This document shows, piece by piece, positions 1 through 9,948 of a stretch of DNA of 64,000 nt (position 1 is the first letter of the stretch; each line of letters opens with the position of its first letter). Both the position numbers and the translations under genes were made by a program. Below the pieces are notes generated by a model. It had not been told where the DNA came from and did no database searches. It saw nothing but the letters and a program-made list of their open reading frames with translations. Origin of the DNA: Streptomyces olivochromogenes (lineage in GTDB: Bacteria; Actinomycetota; Actinomycetes; Streptomycetales; Streptomycetaceae); assembly GCF_001514115.1 (NCBI RefSeq), contig NZ_KQ948452.1, positions 62,001-126,000 on the forward strand. The letters run 5' to 3'.

Positions 1-313
1 TCACCGGGCGCACACCCAGCCCGGCCATCAGATACGGCGAGATCAGGCTGTAGTTGGCGGTGTGCATCCCGCCGTACCAGAAGAGGTTGTACGCCGATCC
101 GCCGTGCCGCGCCACGAACTCCGCCCACGCCACCTGGGCCGCGAGATCACCACCACCGGTGGCGAGGAAGCCCCACCACACCGCGTACAGCGGCAGCACG
201 GGGAGGGTGACGAGGAGGGGGAGACGGTGGCGGAGCCAGAACGCGTGAGGCGGGCGTCTTCGGCGGACGGCCGGATGGTCGGGCCGGACGGGAGTCAGCT
301 CGGCAGAGACCAC
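1..313 (-). CDS. N-terminal part of an integral membrane protein, cut by the window edge
   Basis: A reading frame opens at a GTG (complement of 311-313) and leaves the window at base 1, giving about 104 residues. An Arg/Pro-rich cytoplasmic start (VRRRRPPHAFWLRHR) is followed by a hydrophobic segment (LPLLVTLPVLPLYAVWW) and then YNLFWYGGMHTANYSLISP, which looks like a periplasmic loop leading into a second membrane segment. This resembles the start of multi-spanning Streptomyces membrane proteins of unknown function. No strong ribosome binding site is visible before the GTG, so the start is uncertain. The function is not recognisable from this part. Confidence 0.5.
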   Translation of the reverse strand, partial: MVSAELTPVRPDHPAVRRRRPPHAFWLRHRLPLLVTLPVLPLYAVWWGFLATGGGDLAAQVAWAEFVARHGGSAYNLFWYGGMHTANYSLISPYLMAGLGVRPV

Positions 314-526
314 AGTGCACCGGTTCCGTTCGAAGCGTCGGTTGTCTTCGGAGTGGGGGGATGGCTGAGCCACCGGTGAAGACGTGAAACGCAACGGAGA
401 CGTTCATCGGAGGTTCGGATATTCGTCTCGGGGGAGGCAGGGGCGGGGCGTAGGAGGGATGCCCCTGCCTCCCGCGGGACGGGCCGACGGACACCGGGAG
501 TCCGTCGGCCCGAGCGTGCGGTGCGG

Positions 527-1762
527 TCAGCCGGCGTCGACCTGGAGTTCCTTGACGCCGTTGATCCAGGCGGAGCGCAGTCGGCGCGGGTCGCCGACCA
601 GGGTCAGGTTCGGCATCGCGTCGGCGATCGCGTTGAAGATGAGGTCGATCTCGAGGACGGCCAGGGACTTGCCGAGGCAGTAGTGGGGGCCTCCGCCGCC
701 GAAGCCGAGGTGGGGGTTGGGATCGCGGGTGATGTCGAAGGTGTCCGGGTTCTCGAAGACCTCGGGGTCGTGGTTGGCGGAGGCGTAGAAGATGCCGACG
801 CGATCGCCCTTCTTGATCTGCTTGCCGCCGAGTTCGGTGTCCTGGGTGGCGGTGCGCTGGAAGGAGACGACCGGGGTCGCCCACCGCACGATCTCCTCGG
901 CCGTGGTCGCCGGGCGGGTGCTCTTGTACAGCTCCCACTGCTCGGGGTGGGTGAGGAAGGCGTGCATGCCGTGGGTGATGGCGTTACGGGTGGTCTCGTT
1001 GCCGGCGACCGACAGCATCAGCACGAAGAAGCCGAACTCGTCGGAACGGAGGTTGCCCTCGTCCTCGGCCGCCACCAGGGTGCTGACGATGTCCTTGGCC
1101 GGGCACTGCTTGCGGTCGGCGGCCATGTTCATGGCGTACGAGATCAGCTCGGCGGCCGACTCGGCACCGACCTCCTCGGTGATGGCGTACTCCGGGTCGT
1201 CGTACGCGATCATCTTGTTGGACCACTCGAAGATCTTGATGCGGTCGTCCTGGGGGACGCCGATCAGCTCGGCTATCGCCTGGAGGGGCAGTTCGCAGGC
1301 GACCTCGGTGACGAAGTCGAAGGGTCCCGAGTGGGCGCGGGCGCCCTCGACGATCGCGAGGGCGCGGGAACGGAGCCGTTCCTCCAGCGCCCGGATGGCC
1401 CTTGGCGTGAAACCGCGTTGCACGATCTGGCGGACACGGGTGTGCTCGGGCGGGTCCATGTTGAGCAGGATCAGCCGCTGGGCGTCGATCGCGTCGCGCT
1501 GCATGTGCTCGTGGAAGCGGATGATCGCGGTGTTGAGGGAGGAGGAGTAGATCTCCGGGTGCGTGGAGACGTACTTGACGTCCGCGTGCCGGGTCACCGC
1601 CCAGTAGCCCTCGTCCTGGAAGCCAGCCAGACCGGCCGGCTGGGGGATCCAGCGGACGGGTTCGGCCCGGCGCAGTTCGGCGAACTCCGGCAGGGGCACG
1701 CGGTGGTGCAGCAGATCGGGGTCGGTGAAGTCGAACCCGTCGGGCAGCGCGGGACAGGGCAT
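527..1762 (-). CDS. cyp125: Cytochrome P450, CYP125-like (sterol side-chain terminal oxidase)
   Basis: This 411-aa P450 has all the hallmarks: I-helix AGNETT (253-258), ExxR as EIVR (290-293) and the haem loop FGGGGPHYCLG (354-364) with Cys362 as ligand. The stretches NETTRNAITHGM, EEIVRWATPVVSFQRTA and the end LRSAWINGVKELQVD closely recall Mycobacterium tuberculosis CYP125, which oxidises the C26/C27 methyl of cholesterol. The gene is divergent from a FadA5-like thiolase, the same pairing as Rv3545c/Rv3546. Electrons probably come from a [3Fe-4S] ferredoxin such as the one at 22861-23094. Two palindromic sites lie in its promoter. The family is seen directly; the sterol substrate is inferred. 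Confidence 0.88.
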   Translation of the reverse strand: MPCPALPDGFDFTDPDLLHHRVPLPEFAELRRAEPVRWIPQPAGLAGFQDEGYWAVTRHADVKYVSTHPEIYSSSLNTAIIRFHEHMQRDAIDAQRLILLNMDPPEHTRVRQIVQRGFTPRAIRALEERLRSRALAIVEGARAHSGPFDFVTEVACELPLQAIAELIGVPQDDRIKIFEWSNKMIAYDDPEYAITEEVGAESAAELISYAMNMAADRKQCPAKDIVSTLVAAEDEGNLRSDEFGFFVLMLSVAGNETTRNAITHGMHAFLTHPEQWELYKSTRPATTAEEIVRWATPVVSFQRTATQDTELGGKQIKKGDRVGIFYASANHDPEVFENPDTFDITRDPNPHLGFGGGGPHYCLGKSLAVLEIDLIFNAIADAMPNLTLVGDPRRLRSAWINGVKELQVDAG

Positions 1763-1780
1763 CGGCTACCACCCACCATT

Positions 1781-1795
1781 CTGACGGTCCATCAG
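1781..1795. promoter_or_regulatory. Palindrome CTGAC-N5-ATCAG (site 1 of 5)
   Basis: The sequence CTGACGGTCCATCAG begins 18 bases upstream of the P450 start codon. It fits the consensus CTGAY-N5-RTCAG shared with sites at 21365, 29807, 34699 and 44472, all upstream of genes with steroid-catabolic relatives. A repressor operator is likely; the cognate protein is unknown. Confidence 0.55.
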
Positions 1796-1944
1796 GAATC
1801 CGGAATTGCCGTGAAGGTAGTAACGGGTTCTACAAGTCGCAAGAGGTACGGCGCCCCGAATTCCGTGGGGAGTTCGTGCAGATCACGACTTCGAGCGCTG
1901 CACGACCCTTGCGGCGCGGGGGCTCCGATCCGCAGACTGCACAC

Positions 1945-3414
<1,470 letters not shown>

Positions 3415-4315
3415 AGCGTTCCTCCATCACGTGCCGGATCAGCGTCGCCGAGTCCTTGACGGACAGGGCCGCAGCCTGCAGGTGATCGTAACGGAGCGAC
3501 CGGGACTCGACTGAGTCAGGATTCGCGGTCGCATGCCCCGTCTCGTAGTCCTCGCTATAGACGATGGTGGGATCGTTCGAGAAGCGGAAGAGGTCGAACG
3601 ATCCCGGGAATCCGGCGTGAGTGCCCACCGTGAACGGCAGCACCTGGATGTTCACGCGCGGGCTCCGCTCGAAGGACAACAGCCGCGACAGTTGGCCGTG
3701 CATGACCTCCGGGCCGCCAATCTCCTGGTAAAGCACCGTCTCGCTGAACACCGCCCAGAGCACCGGCGGCTTGGCCTTCTCCAGGATGCGCTGTCGCGCC
3801 AGACGTGCGGTGGTCCGGTTGTCCAGGTCGCTGTCGTCCACGGCGCCGAGCACCGCCCGTGCGTACGCCTCCGTCTGGAGCAGTCCGTGCACCAACTGGG
3901 GTTGGAACACCTGGATCTCTGCCGCCCGCGCCTCCAACTCCGCCACCTGCCTGAACCAGGCCGGGAGTTGGCTGCGCAGCACCAGATCCACGAGCCGGGA
4001 CAGCAGCCCGTCCGTCCCGAGCGCCGCATCCGTGCGCTCGCTGAATTCTGGTGTCGGCAGTTTCCGCGCCGTCTCGATCTGTCCGACCAGAGAGCCGGTG
4101 TAATTGATGACGGCGCCCAGTTGCTTCTGGGTGAGCCCAGCCGCCTCCCGATACCGCCGCAACTCGAAACCGTAGTAGTCGAGCGGGGACGCGCCCGGGT
4201 CGAGGATGTTGATATGGGTCACGTACGGCCCCTCTCGCGCGCAACTCGGTCCACTCCGAGACCCGTTGTATTCGTGCCGTAGCCGAGCGTAGTCGCGCGA
4301 GGTCAGTCTCGTAGC

Positions 4316-4777
4316 GTGAACGAACACATTCCCCCCACCCTCCTGGGCCCCCGCCCCGCCCAGTACGCGATGCGGATCACCGTCGGTGCCCACTCGGCCC
4401 GGCACATCCGGCGGATCGTCAGGTCGCTGCTGGAGGAGTGGGACTTGGCGGAGTTGGCCGACTCCGTGGAGCTGGCCGTGAGCGAGCTGGTCGCCAACGT
4501 CGTACGTCATGTCCCCGACCGGCGCTGCGCGTTGCTGGTGCTGCGGCAGACGGCAGGTGTGAGGGTGGAGGTCGCGGACGGCTCCCCGCAACCACCCCGC
4601 GTGCCCACCGGGTTGTCGCCGGAGGCGGAGGGTGGGCGCGGGCTCGTACTGCTCGACGCAGTGGTCGACAAGTGGGGTGTGGGGCCCGGGCCCGGGGGCG
4701 GCAAGACGGTCTGGTTCGAGTGCCGACCGGCTCGGCCGCCGGGCCAAACCCGCGGGGCTGCGAATCACTCATGGTGA
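4316..4777 (+). CDS. HATPase_c anti-sigma-like ATP-binding protein
   Basis: This 153-aa protein has the serine/threonine-kinase-like ATPase fold of RsbW/SpoIIAB anti-sigma factors. The N box is ELAVSELVANVVRH (residues about 52-65), and GGRGLVLLDAV near residue 105 is the G box. It is transcribed divergently from the XRE/DUF397 pair with only 93 bp between start codons, so the three genes probably share regulation. Proteins of this type beside WhiJ-like regulators usually lack a dedicated sigma factor partner. The Gly/Pro-rich end after residue 120 shows no recognisable domain. Confidence 0.8.
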   Translation: MNEHIPPTLLGPRPAQYAMRITVGAHSARHIRRIVRSLLEEWDLAELADSVELAVSELVANVVRHVPDRRCALLVLRQTAGVRVEVADGSPQPPRVPTGLSPEAEGGRGLVLLDAVVDKWGVGPGPGGGKTVWFECRPARPPGQTRGAANHSW

Positions 4778-4850
4778 TGATGGTTGTGCGAGGGAACCCG
4801 AACATCCGTTTTTGTCCCCTGATGATGAGCCTCACATCCAAGTCGCACGA

Positions 4851-4872
4851 CCCCGGGGCATATGCCCCGGGG
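4851..4872. repeat. Perfect 22-bp palindrome in the leader of the lipase-like gene
   Basis: CCCCGGGGCAT is followed directly by its exact reverse complement, so 22 bases form a perfect palindrome centred on ATAT between 4861 and 4862. It lies 38 bp before the GTG at 4910. No U-run follows, so a classic terminator is unlikely; an operator or RNA hairpin is possible. Confidence 0.6.
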
Positions 4873-4909
4873 GGCCTTCGTGCGGCCCGAAGGAAGGGGA
4901 TCGACCGCA

Positions 4910-6181
4910 GTGAGCAATGAGAAGGCGGCCCGCGAGCAGCAGTACGTCGGTTCGATCGGGCTGATGGCCCCGCTGGACCAGCCGAAGCCGCCACCGGCCG
5001 CGGCGCCGGACGAGACGTGGCACTTCGGACGGCACCTGAACGCCGACGAGGAGGGCCAGGAAGGCTACGTGCCGGTCTACGACGGCACCGCCTGGGTGTA
5101 CTACGGCAAGGGCCACAGCGGTGTGCGGCGGCCGGTGCTGATGTCCGACGGCTTCAACATGGGGCCGAGCAGCCTGGACGAGCTCTACCACGGCTTCGAG
5201 CGGGGCGAGTACCCGCTGATGAGCCAGTTGCACGAGCGCGGGCGGGACGCGGTCATCTTCGGCTACGGGGAGCGCTCCGCGTCGATCCTCGACAACGCCG
5301 GGTACGTGATCGAGGCGATCACGAGGCTGATCGACGAGCGCACGGGCAACGAACCGCTGGTGGTCGGCGGGTTCAGCATGGGTGGTCTGGTCACGCGCTA
5401 CGCCCTGGCGCGGATGGAGACCCAGAAGATGGATCACCAGACCGGGCTGTACTTCTCCTACGACAGTCCCCACCGGGGCGCGTGGGTGCCGATCGGTCTG
5501 CAGGCGTTCGCGCACTACATCAAGCGCGGCAACCCGGCCAACAGCGCGCTGTCGGACCAGATCAACAGCCCGGCCTCGCGCGAGCTGATGTGGCGGCACA
5601 TCGAGACGGTGGACGGCACTCCCGGGCAGGACAAGGCCCGCTCCGACTTCCTCGCCGCCCTGGACCGCGTCGGCGGTTGGCCGATGATTCCGCGGAAGAT
5701 CGGTGTCGCCAACGGCACCGGAAACGGCCAGGGCACGGGGATCGCGCCCGGCGCGGAGGCGTTCCGCGCCACCGGGATTCTGTTCCCCGGCACCACCATC
5801 TACACCCAGTCCGAGGGCGACGACGCCGTGGTCGCCGAACTGAAGGCGAACTTCGGTAAGGACGAGACGATCACCACCGACGGGTTCCCGGAGATCGACG
5901 GCGCTCCCGGCGGGACGCTGGCCTCCTTCGGTATCGCCGCCAACGTCATCAACAAGCTGATCCCCGGCAGCGCGGTGGCCCCGGTCCCCGAGATCTGTTT
6001 CGTGCCCTCGGTCAGCGCGGTGGCCGTCCGCGACGTGGACACCACCGCCCTGCTGCACACCAACATCAATGACCTCCCGCCCAGCGAGAGCGAACTCGAC
6101 GCGTTCCTGTGCGCCTCGAAGAACGAGGACCACACCAAGATCACCGAAGAGCTGTGCACCTGGTTCCTCGACCAGCTGTAG
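4910..6181 (+). CDS. Alpha/beta-hydrolase, lipase/PGAP1-like
   Basis: The GTG at 4910 follows the ribosome binding site AAGGAAGGGG and gives 423 aa. The protein has the nucleophile elbow VVGGFSMGGLV with Ser156 in G-x-S-x-G. An upstream RPVLMSDGFNMG strand forms a plausible oxyanion region, and YDSPHRGAWVPIG fits a lipase lid or acid region. A candidate late Asp/His pair is not clear to me. No signal peptide is visible; the N-terminus is hydrophilic and Pro-rich. The gene is monocistronic between the HATPase gene and a strong terminator. The substrate is unknown; a lipid or polyester esterase is the best guess. Confidence 0.7.
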   Translation: MSNEKAAREQQYVGSIGLMAPLDQPKPPPAAAPDETWHFGRHLNADEEGQEGYVPVYDGTAWVYYGKGHSGVRRPVLMSDGFNMGPSSLDELYHGFERGEYPLMSQLHERGRDAVIFGYGERSASILDNAGYVIEAITRLIDERTGNEPLVVGGFSMGGLVTRYALARMETQKMDHQTGLYFSYDSPHRGAWVPIGLQAFAHYIKRGNPANSALSDQINSPASRELMWRHIETVDGTPGQDKARSDFLAALDRVGGWPMIPRKIGVANGTGNGQGTGIAPGAEAFRATGILFPGTTIYTQSEGDDAVVAELKANFGKDETITTDGFPEIDGAPGGTLASFGIAANVINKLIPGSAVAPVPEICFVPSVSAVAVRDVDTTALLHTNINDLPPSESELDAFLCASKNEDHTKITEELCTWFLDQL

Positions 6182-6194
6182 CCCGGCCCGCTCG

Positions 6195-6231
6195 AAGGCC
6201 CCGGACTCCGTGACGGAGCTCGGGGCCTTTT
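6195..6231 (+). terminator. Rho-independent terminator after the hydrolase gene
   Basis: AAGGCCCCGG and its complement CGGGGCCTTTT flank an inner CTCCG/CGGAG stem, giving a long GC hairpin ending in a T-run just after the stop codon at 6181. Confidence 0.85.
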
Positions 6232-6291
6232 CGCGCGTTGGGGGAGTCCGCGTCCCTCTGGCCACGGACCGCTGAGCCCGTACGGACCCCG

Positions 6292-7002
6292 TCACTCCCG
6301 ACCGGACGTCGCGACCGCCAGTACCCCCGCCAGCACTGCCGCGAGCAGCAGAGGGATGCCCAGGCCGTGGTGGATCACCAGCCATGCGCCGAGCGTCGCG
6401 CCCACCATCATGGCGATGACGGCCGCCGTACGCCGGGGGGAGCGGTGGCCCGAGCCGTCGCCGGCCGCGGACTCGGAGGCGAGGCCGGTCAGGGTCATCG
6501 TCAGGACGGTGGTCGTGAGGTCCGGCACACCGAGTTTGCGCACGGTCGCGTTGCGCAGGCCCATGGCGAAGGCCGTGAGGGCGATCAGGGCGTAGGTGGT
6601 CGCGGTGGCGCCCGGCGCGACGAAGGCGACCACCGCGGACGCGCCCACGAACACCGCCTCCGCGGTGAGCGTGACCTGGGCCCAGGTCCTGCGTGAACCG
6701 CCGCCGTAGCGCCCCGCGATCCGGCCTCCGACCGCGGCGCCCACCAGGAAGCAGGCCAGCGAGGCCGAGGTGTGCGGGATCGAGAAGCCGGGGGCGCCGG
6801 CCGCGGCGAAGCCGAGTACCACCACGTTGCCGGTCATGTTCGCCGTGAAGACGTGCCCGAGTCCGAGATAGCTCACCGCGTCGATCAGCCCGCTCACCAC
6901 GGTCAGCGACAGCAGCACCACCACCAGACGCACTCCGCGCGCCTCGGGGTCGGCGGGCCGCGGCCCGGTGTTCCCGGCGCCCTCTGCGCTCTGATCGCTC
7001 AT
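6292..7002 (-). CDS. DUF1275 (YoaK-family) membrane protein
   Basis: I chose the ATG at 7002 (MSDQSAEG) with GGAG just upstream, giving 236 aa. The sequence shows about six hydrophobic segments and the DUF1275 signatures SGLIDAVSYLGLGHVFTANM, TGNVVVLG, and AMGLRNATVRKLGVPDLTTT near the middle. YoaK-family proteins are inner-membrane proteins of unclear transport function. The gene is convergent with the hydrolase and divergent from the gene at 7276. Nothing in the neighbourhood indicates a substrate. Confidence 0.85.
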   Translation of the reverse strand: MSDQSAEGAGNTGPRPADPEARGVRLVVVLLSLTVVSGLIDAVSYLGLGHVFTANMTGNVVVLGFAAAGAPGFSIPHTSASLACFLVGAAVGGRIAGRYGGGSRRTWAQVTLTAEAVFVGASAVVAFVAPGATATTYALIALTAFAMGLRNATVRKLGVPDLTTTVLTMTLTGLASESAAGDGSGHRSPRRTAAVIAMMVGATLGAWLVIHHGLGIPLLLAAVLAGVLAVATSGRE

Positions 7003-7275
7003 GGGGGCTCCGGGGGGAGGTGGCGGGCACGGCGTGCTCAAGTCCACCACGGACGCGAAGGGACTCCCGGACACCGGGGCGCCCCGCGTGTCCGTCCGGT
7101 GCGCCGCGCCCCTGGGGCAGCCGTGCCCGTGAGGTCCTCCGCGGTGCCCCTGGTGTCCTTCCGTCCGAGTGTGCCCCGGAGTCACCATGGCTCCTTATAC
7201 CTCTGGGGACAACGGAAGCGGGCGCTCAGGCGTACGACGGGAGCCCGGTGGATGAAGAGGTGGGTGGAGGGGCGT

Positions 7276-9021
7276 ATGGACAGGCGGCAGCACGGCGAGG
7301 GCGGGCGCTCACGGGCGGGATCACCGGCACGTACCGCGCCTCTGCCACGCCCGGTCTCCCCGGGTCCCCACCAGGTCCGGACCGGGTCGGACGCCACGCC
7401 CACGACGCCCGCCGAGATGGCGGCGATCCAGCGCACGGCCGGCAACCGGGCGGCGTCCGTGTCCGTGCAGAGGGTGGGGGAGTCGAGCACGAGCGCGGCT
7501 CCCGCCGCCGAGGAGTCCGGCCGGGAGGACCAGGGCGCGGCCGTGATCACGCGGCTGAGCCGGTCGATCGAGGGCCATGTCGTCGTGGCGAAGATGAAGG
7601 TGAACCCCCTGGCGCCGGGCACGTGGTGGCCGGAGCACTGGATGCCGGAGGGGCCCGCGCGCCTGAAGCGCACCCTGGAGCGACGGGTGATCAGCGGCGA
7701 GCTGTTCGGCGCCCAGGACCTGGAGGACATCAGGACGCTCTCCCAGGTGAACCCCCAGTGGCTCGCGAAGGTGGGAATCGGCACCTTCAAGGAGTCCGAG
7801 GACTACATCAAGGGCGACCACAAGGACTGGCTGCGGAACCTTCCGGGCAAGCGCATCCTCGCCGCGACCCTGGCCTTCCAGCGGAACGCGCCGGGCACGC
7901 GCGCGGCGGGCGCGCCCACCCCGATCGCCCCGGACTACACCCTCGGCCGTTTCATGACCACCAAGGCTCCCGGGGTCTCGGACGTGGAGAAGCAGCCTCT
8001 GCTGGCCGAGCGGGACGAGCAGATACGGCAGACCGCCGTCGACACCCTGCACCCGGCCGGACTCCCGTCCGAACGCCTCCACCCCGACGCGGACAAGGCC
8101 GAGACGGTGAAGCACGCGGCGAAGGACGCGAAGGCCCGTGACGTCTTCACCTCCGTCCTGCTCCTGCTCCAGCACGGGCTGAAGACCTACGACCCGGGGG
8201 CGGAGGTGGCGGCGCATGTCGACTACCGCGAGGGTGACGTCGTGCGGGCGCTCGCCCACGGCGGCCGGGTCAACATCCGCATCCCCGCCCTGCGCGCGGG
8301 CGAGTCGCCCCAGTCGTTGACGGACTTCCTGGGCGTCACGGACGGGGGCCGACGCGCGGGCTTCGTCGACAAGCGTGATTTCGCCACGCACCGCACCGCC
8401 ATCGAGAAGAACAAGAAGGGGGGCGAGCCGGGCAAGTTCCAGGAACAGGGCGGCATCGGTGCGTCCGTCACGAACTATCTGACGCCGGCCGTGCCCCATG
8501 TCGGGCCCGAGCGTCCGCTGCTCATGGGCATGGACATCTCCGGCGGCGGGTTCGGCTCGCAGGACTGGAACGGCGACGTGGTCCTGCCCAACGGCTCGTA
8601 CGGTCACATGCTGCTGATTCTCACCCCGCCCACCGCCGCCAAGGACGGGTCCCTGCTGGTCGGCATCGAGACGATCAAGCCCCATGCCGAGAGCCCGGTC
8701 GGCTATGTGCACAACGCCCGGTCCACCGAGGCCACGGCCAACCCCGAGTCGGTCCTGCACGGTCACAAGGGGGACAAGGTCGGCACCGGCGGACTGAAGC
8801 GCAACGAGCGCCTGGTGGAGCTGCGGGAGCTGGGGAAGGCCCAGGGAAGCGGGGACTGGCGCGCGTTCCTGGACCAGATCAAGCGGGAGTGGCTCGACGA
8901 GCTGGAGAAGAACAAGGACGACGTCGCCGAGCAGCGGAAGATGTACGAGCGGCTCGTCGGCCGGCGGCAGCACTTCTACGAGCAGACCGAGCAGACCGAG
9001 CAGAGCGAGCAGGCTGAGTAG
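7276..9021 (+). CDS. Large hypothetical protein with eCIS-cargo-like N-terminal motif
   Basis: The ATG at 7276 follows GGTGGAGGGG and gives 581 aa. Residues 51-66 read IQRTAGNRAASVSVQR, a motif I associate with the N-terminal tail of actinobacterial proteins loaded into extracellular contractile injection systems or carrying DUF4157. The rest, about residues 90-560, is a soluble region I do not recognise, with SYGHMLLILTPP and VHNARSTEATANPESVLHGH as its most distinctive parts. The protein ends in the low-complexity repeat EQTEQTEQSEQAE, whose coding repeat runs on past the stop codon. No signal peptide or membrane segment is seen. No injection-system genes are in the window. Confidence 0.65.
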   Translation: MDRRQHGEGGRSRAGSPARTAPLPRPVSPGPHQVRTGSDATPTTPAEMAAIQRTAGNRAASVSVQRVGESSTSAAPAAEESGREDQGAAVITRLSRSIEGHVVVAKMKVNPLAPGTWWPEHWMPEGPARLKRTLERRVISGELFGAQDLEDIRTLSQVNPQWLAKVGIGTFKESEDYIKGDHKDWLRNLPGKRILAATLAFQRNAPGTRAAGAPTPIAPDYTLGRFMTTKAPGVSDVEKQPLLAERDEQIRQTAVDTLHPAGLPSERLHPDADKAETVKHAAKDAKARDVFTSVLLLLQHGLKTYDPGAEVAAHVDYREGDVVRALAHGGRVNIRIPALRAGESPQSLTDFLGVTDGGRRAGFVDKRDFATHRTAIEKNKKGGEPGKFQEQGGIGASVTNYLTPAVPHVGPERPLLMGMDISGGGFGSQDWNGDVVLPNGSYGHMLLILTPPTAAKDGSLLVGIETIKPHAESPVGYVHNARSTEATANPESVLHGHKGDKVGTGGLKRNERLVELRELGKAQGSGDWRAFLDQIKREWLDELEKNKDDVAEQRKMYERLVGRRQHFYEQTEQTEQSEQAE

Positions 9022-9068
9022 ACCGAGCAGACCGTGTGGGCCGATTCGTTCGATGTTCGGTGGGCATG

Positions 9069-9111
9069 GCGAAGGCGGCGGCCCCGGGGATCGGGGGGCC
9101 GCCGCCTTCGC
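9069..9111. terminator. Bidirectional terminator between convergent genes
   Basis: GCGAAGGCGGCGGCCCC pairs with GGGGCCGCCGCCTTCGC across a short GGGGATCGGG-type loop. It sits between the convergent genes ending at 9021 and 9155, so it can serve both directions. Confidence 0.8.
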
Positions 9112-9154
9112 GTATACGGGTGCCGTGTGGCGCCGGGGGTCACCGGTGGGCCAC

Positions 9155-9571
9155 TCAGTACCAGTTGTGGGCCTGCCAGAAGTTCCAGGCGGCGGCCGGG
9201 CTGCCGTAGCGGGAGTTCATGTAGTCCAGCCCCCACTTGATCTGGGTGGCCGGGTTCGTCTTCCAGTCGGAACCGGCGGCCGACATCTTCGAACCGGGCA
9301 GGGCCTGGACCAGGCCGTAGGCGCCGGAGGAGGAGTTCGTGGCGCTGGGGTTCCAGCCGCTCTCGTGCTCGACGATCTTGCTGAAGGCACTGAACTGCGC
9401 GGCGTCCGGGATCATCTTGTGCGCGATCGCCTGGGCGGAGGAGGCCTGACCGGTGGCGGCCTGAGCGGGCGCCGCGGCGAGGACCATGCCGGTTGCGGCG
9501 GCAGCCACGGCGGCGGTGGTGAGGACCTTCTTCGGGGAAGCGGCGATGTTGCGGATGAAGGAGACGGACAC
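9155..9571 (-). CDS. Secreted transglycosylase-like protein (lysozyme-fold)
   Basis: The GTG at 9571, preceded by AGAGAGG, gives 138 aa. Residues 1-38 form a signal peptide (positively charged start, Ala/Val core, APAQA cleavage site). The mature part has FSKIVEHESGWNP with a candidate catalytic Glu70, then SGAYGLVQALPGSKM and WGLDYMNSRYGSPAAAWNFW. This layout is typical of small Streptomyces transglycosylase/aggregation-factor proteins that trim peptidoglycan. The leader is long (377 bp) and carries repeats. It is convergent with the large hypothetical gene. Enzyme activity is inferred. Confidence 0.85.
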   Translation of the reverse strand: MSVSFIRNIAASPKKVLTTAAVAAAATGMVLAAAPAQAATGQASSAQAIAHKMIPDAAQFSAFSKIVEHESGWNPSATNSSSGAYGLVQALPGSKMSAAGSDWKTNPATQIKWGLDYMNSRYGSPAAAWNFWQAHNWY

Positions 9572-9948
9572 GCGGAGAACCTCTCTTAGGAAACAGGGCG
9601 GTCGCGGTGCGCCCTGTTCCACACGACGTGTGGTGGAGGCGTACATCGGCGCCGCGACCCGGGAGGGTTCGTGGCGCCTGGCGACTGCTTCAGAGAAACA
9701 GGCTCAGGGGGGTGTCCGCAATGACCCCTTTTACTAGTGGTGGTCGCATCCGAGGGAAACGCCCCTTGTGTGACCTGGGTCTCAAACCCCAGGTCAGAGG
9801 GGTTGACGACGCGTCCATGTCAGGCCTTTGAGGCTACTAAGCCGCCTCGTATGTGACGTGGGTCCTATGGGGTGCTTCACCCCGCGAGTGGCGGAAGGTG
9901 TGCGGGCGGCTACGGGGCGCGTCCGAGTGGTGTGACCTGGGCCGCACG
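9572..9948. other. Noncoding leader with repeated TGTGACCTGGG elements
   Basis: These 377 bp precede the secreted lysozyme-like gene. TGTGACCTGGG or its one-base variant TGTGACGTGGG occurs at 9769, 9852 and 9931. The first copy is part of a perfect 9-bp inverted repeat, TGACCTGGG (9771-9779) against CCCAGGTCA (9788-9796). I see no protein-coding frame and could not match the known c-di-AMP (ydaO) riboswitch seen upstream of some Streptomyces wall hydrolases. Confidence 0.5.

Noticed and set aside
3480..3530. A further CTGAY-type operator near GACTGAGTCAGG
   Set aside because: The half-sites have the wrong spacing and the sequence is inside the XRE gene.
9572..9948. c-di-AMP (ydaO) riboswitch upstream of the secreted transglycosylase-like gene
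   Set aside because: Such switches precede several Streptomyces wall hydrolases, but I could not find the conserved core on the minus strand here.
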